From Neostapfia colusana (lineage: Eukaryota > Streptophyta > Magnoliopsida > Poales > Poaceae): 64,000 nucleotides of DNA. The translations under genes and the position numbers were made by a program. Of this stretch, positions 55,585 through 64,000 are shown one piece after another. Position 1 is the first letter of the stretch. The number at the start of each line of letters is the position of its first letter. The notes beneath the pieces are model-generated. The model made no database searches and was not told the DNA's origin. It worked only from the letters and a program-made list of their open reading frames with translations. The stretch is from assembly GCA_030760725.1 (NCBI GenBank), contig JASWHV010000011.1, positions 82,623,765 to 82,687,764 of the forward strand, given 5' to 3'.

Positions 55585-55910
55585 ATCGCCAGAGTTCAGT
55601 CGAGAAAGATCACCGGAAGAGAGCCCAACGATCTGTCTGATCAGAGAAGGACCCCGAGACCAAGAAGAACGTAAGGTAGGTCTCCAATACCACCTTATGA
55701 CATCGTCGTATTTTCTTTGCATCTGTTCTTCGATTCTTTTGAACAGAAGCTTTCTCGTGGACAGATCACTTGTTGATTGGGTTGATCTAAAAGACAAGAT
55801 CATCACCACGTCCACATTTGATCCGAACACCTCTGTTCATCATAAAACCATGCAAGAACACATACAAACCGATCTAATAAAACTGATTATAGGATAGCAT
55901 GCATATGCAT
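55585..55910 (+). other. F, right part (LTR end and leader-like DNA)
   Basis: Continues the sequence cut by D at 4316. A possible LTR end is near 55631 (CCCAACGA), followed by TGATCAGAG, a degraded primer-site-like string. A GTAAGG donor-like site lies at 55671. It is cut by E2 at 55911. No coding frame is supported. Confidence 0.4.
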
Positions 55911-56660
55911 TGATGAACCCAACGGGTACGGGGGACGCCCTATCTTTCGATGAGAGATGTTGGTAATGAACGAATTTGGTGGAGGCCGACGTTGACTGCC
56001 CGACTACCACAACCAGAATGGTGTGGCGCCTTGAGCGACAGTTACACCCTCTCCTGGTAACTACGATTTGGGTGGAGGTCGACGTTGTGCTACCCGACTA
56101 CAACAACCACAAGGATGCTGCACCTTAGCGATAGTTACACCGGCTCCTGTTGTTGCTGTACTTGTCGTGCCAAGAACAGCCTTGAACCTGCAAGCAATCG
56201 AAGAACAAGCAAGAACAAGATAACAAGCAAACATTCACGGGTGTGAAAAAGTTGGGGTTCTGATTCAAGTAATCAGAAGGTCTCGTCGACACTTGCGTTA
56301 CAAGGAAGTAGCAATGGCTAAACTTACAGAAAACAAAACCCACCCTGTCAAGGAGCTCTTGGACTACTTAAATAGGGGAGGGAAGAGGGAAATTCGTCCA
56401 GCAATAAAGGTAGGACGTGATCTCCCTTATTCCCTTCCTTTTTCTGTGATAGACTACCATTTAATAGGGAAAGAAAGAGGGAAACCCATCCAGCAGCAAG
56501 GCAGGATATGATTTCCTCTATTTTTTCCTTATTATAGCACATCTATCTTAAAATGGGGGAAGAAAGAGGGAATTTTGTCCAGCAGCAAAGTTGGACGAGA
56601 TTTCCCTTGTTCCTTTCCTTATTTGTCTAAATCTCTCTTTATTACATGGCCCCAGCCTCA
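55911..56660 (-). repeat. E2 3' LTR (750 bp)
   Basis: Reverse match to 2091-2840, the same length, ending at the same base. Confidence 0.7.
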
Positions 56661-56672
56661 AGATTTCCCCTC

Positions 56673-58223
56673 GGGTGGAGCAGCCTTTATTGCATTAATC
56701 CCTCCATCACTCCTAGCTGGATCAATTCCCAAGCACCTGATAATTAAGCTGACGTGCACGAGCGCGTGTCATTGGACCTTGATTAGCTGAGAGTGGTGAA
56801 TGGGCTGGTGTTGTGGTTGTATCAATGGTAGCGATGTCCGCATCATCCTCCCCTTCTTGTAATTAAGTCGTCCTCGACTCAAATGTGTCTTCCTCGCCCA
56901 TATATGGTTTCAAATCTTTTTGACAGGTGGTGCAACGAGCAACAAACCGCTCCACATCTCTCCTCATCTTTGGCCAAAAGAAATGGCTTGCTAAGATGTC
57001 TTCCTTCTTCTTGACACCAAAGTGTCCCATCAATCCTCCACCATGTGCTTTCTGCAATAGTAAGATACGCACAGAACCAGCTATTCTTCAAAGTTGCAAA
57101 TGCAGCCTCTTGCGCCTTGCCCCATGTGAATGGGGCACCCTTCTTTGTAAGCTCATGCAGTGGGCCCGCTATGGTGCTGAAGTCTTTCACAAAACGACGA
57201 TAGAATCCAGCAAGTCCGAGAAAGATTCGTACTTGTGTGACCGTAGTAGGAGTCGGCCAGCTGTGTATCGCCTCCACCTTGGCTTGATCAACTTCAATTC
57301 CCTGTGGCGTCACAACATAGCCAAGAAAAGAAACTCGATCCGTGCAAAAGATGCACTTGTCAATGTTACCAAATAAGCGTGCATCACGTAAAGCATTGAA
57401 AACAGCACGGAGATGATCAAGATGAACTTCGAGAGATGCACTATAGATCAAGATGTCATCGAAATATACTACCGCAAATCTTCCAATGAAAGCACGTAAA
57501 ACCTCATTCATTAATCTCATGAAAGTGCAGGTGCATTCGTGAGACCAAAAGGCATGACTAACCACTCATACAAACCAAACTTTGTTTTAAACGCTGTTTT
57601 CCATTGATCACCTAGCTTCATGCGAATTTGATGGTATCCACTACACAAATCAATTTTAGAGAAAATCATCAAGCCACTAAGTTCATCAAGCATATCATCT
57701 AACCTAGAAATAGGATGATGATATCTAATGGTAATGTTATTAATTGCTCGACAATCTACACACATGCGCCATGATCCATCTTTCTTTGGGACCAAAAGGA
57801 CAGGAACGGAGCAAGGACTAAGGGACTCACGCACATAACCTTTGTCGAGTAATTCCTGTACTTGCCGCTGAATCTCCTTAGTCTCCTCCGGATTGGTCCT
57901 GTATGGCAGCCCGGCTGGTACCTCTTGTGGAAACACATCAGCGTATTCCTGCAAAAGCTTAGTGATAGAAGGAGGCAAAGCACATGGTGTGTCGTGAAGT
58001 GAGAACAAAGCTTCTTTGCAAACAAACACATAGCAGATTGCAGTATCACTTTTTAATTCAAACAAATCAGATTTGGAAGCAAAAAAACAAGCGCTCTTTA
58101 ATTTTATTTCATTCTTCTTCATATGAGCAGATTTGGAATTGTCAGTCTTAGACTGTACCGATTTCTTCACGACATCTGAATTTTCATTTTCAGCAGATTT
58201 CTTATTTTTCTCTTTGCAAAAAT
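56673..58223 (-). pseudogene. pol: E2 pol remnant: RT with deleted RNase H and integrase
   Basis: From the right: N-terminal RT (58170-57517; VPVLLVPKKDGSWRMCVD, FSKIDLCSGYHQI), a shift near 57530, then the RT palm (VVYFDDILIYS near 57440-57470) and FLGLAGFYRRFVKDF. After ATLKN (near 57090) it jumps to the integrase zinc region, then from CTTCQK (near 56930) to DLKPYMGEEDTFESR. Thus E1 positions of about 217-793 and 956-1836 are missing. No product is possible. Confidence 0.85.
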
Positions 58224-58905
58224 AATCGGAGTTGGGACAAGAACTTACCGTATGCGGGGTTTTCCTAAAACAACAGCTATCAAGCTAGTATGAAGATGTC
58301 ACCGTTTGAAGCCTTGTACGGGAGGAAGTGCAGAACTCCCCTATTTTGGAACCAAACGGGGGAAAGTAAAGTGTTTGGTCCAGAAGTACTACAAGAAGCC
58401 GAGGCGAAGGTGAGGGAAATTCGCAACAACTTGAGGATAGCACAGACACGCCAAAAGAGCTACGCCGATGTAAGAAGAAGAGAGCTCGTTTTCAACGTGG
58501 GAGACTATGTCTATCTCAAGGTGTCCCCTATCAGAGGACTTCGTCGGTTCAAGGTGAAGGGAAAGTTGTCACCTCGATACATCGGACCCTTTCAAGTTCT
58601 GGAAAGGAAAGGCGAAGTGGCGTATCAACTAGAGTTACCGGCTCGTCTATCGGATGTGCACGATGTATTACATGTGTCACAACTCAAGAAATGCCTGAGG
58701 ACGCCTGAATAGGTGTTACCCATGAATGAAGGAGGATTTGTCTTATGCCGAGCAACCACACAAGATTTTGGAGACAATGGGACGCATCACCAGAAATAAA
58801 AGAATCCGGATGTGCAAGGTGCAGTGGAAGCATCATTCAGAAGAGTAAGCCACCTGGGAGCGGGAAGATGAGCTCAAGGCACAATTTCCGGAATTGTTTT
58901 CTTAG
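58224..58905 (+). pseudogene. pol: G integrase C-terminus and chromodomain
   Basis: Matches T 17089-17782. It has stops near 58265 (TAA for TAT), 58710 (TAG) and in the chromodomain (GAGTAAGCC near 58844), but keeps CAG and CGA where T has TAG (17309) and TGA (17441). A small deletion near 58730 removes the VDVAED part. Confidence 0.82.
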
Positions 58906-58950
58906 AACCACCAATCTCGAGGACGAGATTTTTTTTAAGGGGGGTAGAGC

Positions 58951-61900
58951 TGTAACACCCCAAAAATCTTGTTAAGACCCTAAATCATGTTGAGAGGGGA
59001 ATTTAAAATTTTTTGGACGTATTGCATGTTTTGCAAAATTCAAATTCAAACTGGAATTCAATTTAAATTCAAAACAGAAAAGAAATAGAAAAAGAAAAAG
59101 GAAAACAGAAAAAACCGGCCAGTGGGCCGAAACCCACCAGCCGGCCCACCCTGCCCCCGCGCCAGCCCGCAGCCGCGCGCCCGCGCTCTCTCTTTCTCAG
59201 ACAGGTGGGACCCACCTGTTATCCCTAACCCCCGATCGTCCGAAACTCGGACTGTTCACCCGCGCGTGCGCGATCGCAACCGACCGGATTTCCGGCCGAA
59301 TTCTGGTTCTGGAGGACTCCCACTCGATCTAAACAAACTCACCGCCCTCCCCCGTCTATAAAAACCCCGGCCTCGTTCTGTTTTTCCCACGCGATCTGTT
59401 GTTTTTCCTCCGGTGAGAACCCGAGCCTTCTCCGGCGAATTCTGGCCGATCTACGCTTGGAAATTCCGATCTAACTCACAGGTCTTGATCCACCGCCTCG
59501 GGGGAACCTTGCAGGTGCAGAAAACTCGGTGACTTGCGGTGTAAACACAGTGCCGACGAGCCTTGCCGTGAATTCACCTCGGACCTAGTCGCCGATCACC
59601 TTCCAGGACCTCCGAGCTCAAGAAAACCCCCGAGGTGAGATCCCCGACCTCTCCTCCACCGATCTATGCCATAAGATCACAGTTCTAGGAAGAATTCTCG
59701 AAGATCCGAAAGTCTCCGGCGAGATCGCCGCTTCCCACCGCCGTGCGCCGCCGGCAGCGCCGCCCGCGTTCGATCAGAGCGACGTGGTCGCTTGTGCGCT
59801 GTTTATTTTAAATCGCACGGTAGGTTTTAAATCCCCACGTACCGGTTCGACGTTATAATCTCAGCCGTCAGTTTAAAATCAGACGGTCCACGTCAGCCCC
59901 ACGTTATAAAGACTGGAAATCTTACGTGCTACCCCCTAGAGTTCTCAGGAAATAAGAGCTAGCCCCGGAAACTTCTGATCTAGCCCCTAGAACTTTAGAA
60001 AATCATGTAAATTCATTTAAAAATCAGTTTTAGCCCCTGGACTTAATAAAATTAGGAAAAACCCCTCTGTTATGTATAGCTAGACCCCTGAAAATTGTTA
60101 AAATAATATTATAGACCCTGTAGAGGGGTGAGTTTACCTTTTTAGCCCTGATTAATATTTAATTGGGAAATTGAATATGTGGCTAGTGTTTAAAATTTAA
60201 AAAGTGGGACAAACATAGTGTCAAAATTAAATTAAAAAAAACTTTCTCAGTATTTAAAAAACTTTGGAGTGAGATAAAAACATATTTTGGGCTGAAGTGA
60301 ATCTGTTTAATTTATTATTCACATTTAGGGACATATTTTTAAGTAAAGAATAGTTCTAGAAAATATGGAAAATAATTGTAAAATAGTTTACATCAGAGGA
60401 AAAAATTCAAAAATATATTAGCCAATATTTTAGATCAGAACCTATTCTGTTTAGATGATGTGTCTTGTTATTTTTATAATAAAGTTCACATTTAGGCATA
60501 GGAAATAAATCTGAAAATATAGCAAATAGTAAATGATAAATGGAGTTCTAAAATCCAAAGAATTCAGTCTAGGGTTGGTAGAAATTATGAAGACACATAT
60601 GGAGAAGGAAAATACCTTTCATGCATACTTGGTAGCAAAAAGGTGTAGTAATTGAATATAAGGAATTTATTTAAATTGAAAACTCATATATATAGTATGT
60701 AAGTATAAATGTGAACATAAAAGTAGGAATCATATACGTATGATTAAAAGTACATGCAAGCCACAAATCAACACACATAGAGTAACCACAACACATATAA
60801 TGGTGAATGACTTTCATAAATGTGAATGTGTGGTTTGTATGAAGTGGAAGTATGAATTATGTCTTATGGATTGTTGTTTTCTTTTGCTATGTGTGATGGT
60901 ATGATGTAGAACCTGCTCAAGAGCAAGTTATTCCTTTCTAAGATCAGGACTACCCATTTTAAGAGCAGCAGGAAGGAGGCAAGTGTCCTTGACCACTTTG
61001 ATCCTATGCTAGGATGTGTAGATAGAATTATTTGCATTGTCAAATGAAATATGAAACCCATGTTAGGAAGTTTCCCTAGAATTGCATTACCTTGTTTCCT
61101 TGTAGCTTGGGTTGCAATTTATTTTATCATGTCATTTATTATTATGCATATGCTTAGCCATGCTTAGAATGGGATATTTGGGATATGAGATCATCAGTTT
61201 ATTTTACCATACTCTTAAATGAGATATTGTGAGTTATGTAGAGGTAGGGATCAAGGCAAGTTGGATGTTTTGGTTGTGTGCTGGGTGCACGAGAATCGGG
61301 TTTGTGTTTAGTACTTGCCTGGATCCTAAGGACTGGTTCATGGAGCATGTAACCTGGCTTTACCGTGCCAACCACATGCTGAGATGGGGCAGCTTGGCCA
61401 ATTAATTAGGTGTATCCCCGGCGTAGTAAGGGTGTGTTGGATGGTGCGGGGAATAGGTGGCAGCTGGACTACCATATGAACCGTAAGGCTCAAGAGGGGG
61501 CCACTGCAGCGGGGTTGGAGCCTCTTGTATGCTGTTAGGGGTGAAACCTCAGTGGGCCCATGCTCGTCGGGAATCCCTTTGTAAAGGCTTCGTAGTGATC
61601 TCCTGGCTACACACATAGGAAGTGTGAATGTGGTTCGTAGCCACTGGCATAATGGAGGTTCTTTTAGTCCACCCGGCAACGGGGGATGAAATCACTACAT
61701 GTGGGTACAGTGGTGCAAACTCTGCAGAGTCAAAACTGTCATGACAGCCGTGCTCACGGTCAAGAGCGGCTTGGACTTATTCATGATCAGAGGATTGATG
61801 GTTTTGGAAGTTGTGGATGTTAAGCGGGGAGCTTAACATTGGAAATGATGTTATGGTTATTTGATTATGATGATGGGATGGGAGATTGGGACCATTTCAC

Positions 61901-62352
61901 CTGTGTAGTAATGTAGGTGCTTAATAAGATAAGGTGGTAGATATTAATTGCGTAGTGCTTTAGCCATGAGTTCAACCTCCCCTTGTGTTCTAGCCATGCA
62001 TGACATAACTTTCCCACACTTGCTGAGTACCATCGGTACTCAACCTTGCATATTTTGTTGGTTTATATTGCTACTCAGGTCAAGATAATGAGGTGGTGTA
62101 TAATGACCAAGACTTTGGACCTGAAGAAGGTTTCTAGGTTCATGGAGACCCCGGGCAACGCCTGTGACGGAGCCCTCAAGAATAATATTCTGCTGCTAGA
62201 TTATTTATTTGTGATGAACTTATTATCGTCCATCGAGACACCTGGCTTGTAATAAATGATGCTTCACTATTTTTCATCACATGTATGAGAAAATGGTCCT
62301 GGCATACATGTGATATTCACTTGGTTGTTCTTCGGAAAAACCGGGTGTGACA
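58951..62352 (+). repeat. G 3' LTR (3402 bp)
   Basis: TGTAACACC...GGTGTGACA after AAGGGGGGTAGAGC (58937-58950). TATA box near 59355. About 30 bp are lost near 62240 between two GACA repeats, just before the CCTGG used by Tat A in T. It contains no gene. Confidence 0.9.
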
Positions 62353-62357
62353 CGCGG

Positions 62358-62676
62358 GGCACGTGGAGCCTCCGGACCTCTCCCCGCGGAGGGGGAGGTT
62401 CGGCTTCTGTCGGCCACGTGGCGGGCCCGGAGCTTCTCTCTGAGGAGAGGGAGGTCCGGCCCCGCCGGGTACGTGGCACCTTTGGACCTCTCGCCCGCGG
62501 AGGGGGAGGTCCGGCTTCTGTATGCCACGTGGTGGGCCTGGAGCTCTCCTCTGAGGAGAGGGAGGTCCGGCCCCGCCGGACGCGTGGCGCCTTCGGAGCT
62601 CTCCCTGCGGAGAAGGGCGAGTTCCTTAGGCATTTTCCCCTGTGCGCGGGGGTACCCCATATCTCAGGTACCGACA
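62358..62676 (-). repeat. Tat H 3' LTR remainder (319 bp)
   Basis: Same length as the B piece 32867-33185, ending GGTACCGACA, next to CGCGG and the G LTR end. Confidence 0.9.
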
Positions 62677-63162
62677 GTGGCCCCCGGGCCCATCTCGGGG
62701 GAGTTAGTGAGCCCGAGGTGGGACCTCCGTCTCTTCTGATCTGCGCACTTTCTCTAAGTCCCGCATTGACCGCTGCCAGAGCACGAACGGCACAGGATCG
62801 TGGGAGCGTGCGCCCACTTGATGGTTGCTTTTACTGCGGCGGTTCCCAAGACTGCCACTTCTGCATGTTGCGGCGCCTTTTTCGGGAACCGCCGAAGTGC
62901 CTTGCCTGTCTTCTTAGGAGACTGACTCCTTGACCCACCGCTTCAGTCGGGCGGCTTGGGTCCACCTGTCATCGGCGCTCGGTCTAGGAGCCGAAGCGGT
63001 TGCCGATGCGGTGTATTCGAAGAGTTCCGAATCGCCTGGAATTGCTCCTGGGAAGGTTTTTAGAGGGGATCTTACCCGCATTGCAGTTTCCCTTCGCACC
63101 TCCCAGCATTTCTTCTCGGACTCTTGTGCTCTTGCCCTCTTGCCCTTGAGTCCTCCCTTGCC

Positions 63163-64000
63163 ATGGCCTCCAACCCGCCACCAGAGAAGAAGCACGCTCG
63201 ATCTCCTCCAGCGGCGGCGTCTGTGCCAAGTCGGGAATCTGGGGTGCCTGGCACTCCTTCCGGTGGTGACTCGAAGAGGCCCCGGGCTGATGCGTTGAGG
63301 GGAGCTTCTGGGGCGTCCCCTGCTCTGCCAGTTCAAGCGACTGCGGAGCGGCCGCCAGTGACGGCAGCGGGCTCTGGGAGTCCTACCCCGGCTCGGAAGT
63401 TGGGGTTTAGAGCCCGCTGGAGTGTCCGTGCTTCCCGGCCATCCCCGACTTGCGGGGAGTCTGTGCCGTTGCGCTCGGAGCCCGGGACAACTGCCGCGGC
63501 CCCCAAGCCAGCGCGAACTTCTCCTGTTCCGGTGTGCCCGGACTCCGCGGCGGCGGCGTCTCTTCCTGCTGAGACGGCCGCCTCGGCCCCCAAGCCAGCG
63601 CAGGTCGACCCTGCACCAGGCGGCCCGGCCTTTACTCCAGCGCCGCCTTCCCCGGCTCGTCCCTCTCCACAGGTCAAGAAGCCTGAAGCCAAAGAGGGCC
63701 CGGCAGGTCCGGCTGCCAGAGCCCCGGCGCCAGCTTCTCCTGACCGGCGTCTCGTCTTGGTTGCTGGTGCTTCGACTCCTCTTGAGGATGAGGTGATGGA
63801 GGAGGTAGGGGGAACTGCCCCGGCCTCTGTTGCTCCATTGCCCCTGGCTGATGCCTTCGCGCTTGCCGAGACGAGCGTCCGGCAGGTCTTGGCTGCACTA
63901 GGCCGCGAGCGGGAGGAGTATACAGTTGAACGGGGTCGCCTCCTCACCTGGGGGAACCTTTTGCGGGAGTGTACCGCGAAGGTCAGTAGCGAGCTCGACT
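63163..64000 (+). CDS. Tat H antisense gene, short form, 5' part
   Basis: ATG at 63163 (MASNPPPEKKHARSPP), open to the window edge (279 codons). It follows the C protein closely, including GVPGTPSGG, APALPVQ-type linker residues and ECTAKVSSELD, where B differs. It has no Transposase_28-type part and no intron. Its 3' end is outside the window, so integrity cannot be judged. Confidence 0.7.
   Translation, partial: MASNPPPEKKHARSPPAAASVPSRESGVPGTPSGGDSKRPRADALRGASGASPALPVQATAERPPVTAAGSGSPTPARKLGFRARWSVRASRPSPTCGESVPLRSEPGTTAAAPKPARTSPVPVCPDSAAAASLPAETAASAPKPAQVDPAPGGPAFTPAPPSPARPSPQVKKPEAKEGPAGPAARAPAPASPDRRLVLVAGASTPLEDEVMEEVGGTAPASVAPLPLADAFALAETSVRQVLAALGREREEYTVERGRLLTWGNLLRECTAKVSSELD

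Larger units (their letters stand above)
55911..58223 (-). mobile_element. E2: internally deleted Ty3/gypsy copy related to E1
   Basis: Minus strand. The LTR (55911-56660) is next to the purine tract (56661-56672). Two internal deletions relative to E1 remove RNase H and most of integrase. The right end is fused to Tekay copy G at 58223/58224 within CAAAAA. Confidence 0.85.
58224..62352 (+). mobile_element. G: 3' end of a second Tekay/Del element
   Basis: Matches T from 17089 to its end without the Tat A insertion. It is followed by CGCGG (62353-62357) and Tat H, the same junction as T in Tat B. It is therefore a duplicated segment of that locus. Confidence 0.9.
62358..64000 (-). mobile_element. 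H: Tat element copy, left part, runs off the window
   Basis: LTR remainder (62358-62676), spacer, then the start of the short antisense gene. Base changes are shared with C (for example CACGTGGTGGGCCTGG in the U3 array) where B has CACGTGGCGGGCCCGG. Confidence 0.88.

Noticed and set aside
55585..55910. Host gene first exon with a GTAAGG donor
   Set aside because: Continuous with candidate LTR F across the Sirevirus; no start codon context, no continuing exon before E2.
58224..62357. Independent Tekay insertion into another Tat element
   Set aside because: Target CGCGG and the exact LTR base are the same as for T in B; common descent by duplication is far more likely.
1..64000. One giant palindrome covering the window
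   Set aside because: The inverted pairs have different centres: E1/E2 near 29.4 kb, B/C near 42.4 kb, C/H near 56.5 kb. Separate events are needed.

Overview
The window is intergenic heterochromatin of a grass (Poaceae, probably panicoid; species not determinable). I find no host gene, tRNA, rRNA or CRISPR. Nearly all of it is nested and rearranged LTR retrotransposons. The grass assignment rests on established knowledge of the families seen: a Sirevirus-type Ty1/copia element with CCGGACTAGTCCGG palindromes, a Tekay/Del chromovirus with about 3.4-kb LTRs, and Tat-lineage (Grande/RIRE2-like) Ty3/gypsy elements with an antisense accessory gene.

Layout. (1) 1-2840: 3' part of a Ty3/gypsy element (E1, +). 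(2) 2841-4316: older decayed LTR DNA (F). (3) 4317-55579: a Sirevirus (D, +) with 5-bp target duplication AGCCC and two LTRs of about 1.35 kb. (4) Inside D, a Tat element (B, minus) at 7801-40291, duplication CTAAA. (5) Inside B's LTR, a Tekay/Del element (T, +) at 8579-32861, duplication CGCGG. (6) Inside T's 3' LTR, a second Tat element (A, minus) at 21158-32749, duplication CCTGG. (7) D's RNase H is split by an 8.1-kb inverted block (43290-51428) holding reversed D sequence and a reversed Tat copy (C). (8) 55911-58223: an internally deleted minus-strand relative of E1 (E2), fused to (9) 58224-62352, the 3' end of a second Tekay copy (G), which sits in (10) a third copy of the B-type Tat element (H, 62358 to the window end). 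G/H reproduce the T/B insertion junction exactly, so they are a duplicated segment.

The insertion order can be read directly: F, then D, B, T, A, with inverted and direct segmental duplications in between.

Most notable coding features. The Tekay element carries an ORF upstream of gag whose N-terminus matches the histone H3 tail in exact register (TARKSTGG, including the K9/S10 equivalents), a gag starting AGRGKG like histone H4/H2A, and a chromodomain in its integrase tail. Tat A carries an antisense gene (Transposase_28-type domain plus long coiled coil) whose two ORFs join in frame across a predicted 79-nt intron; B, C and H carry a shortened version lacking the Transposase_28 part, still open in C. 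Most gag-pol genes are broken by stops and frameshifts, so none of the elements looks autonomous.
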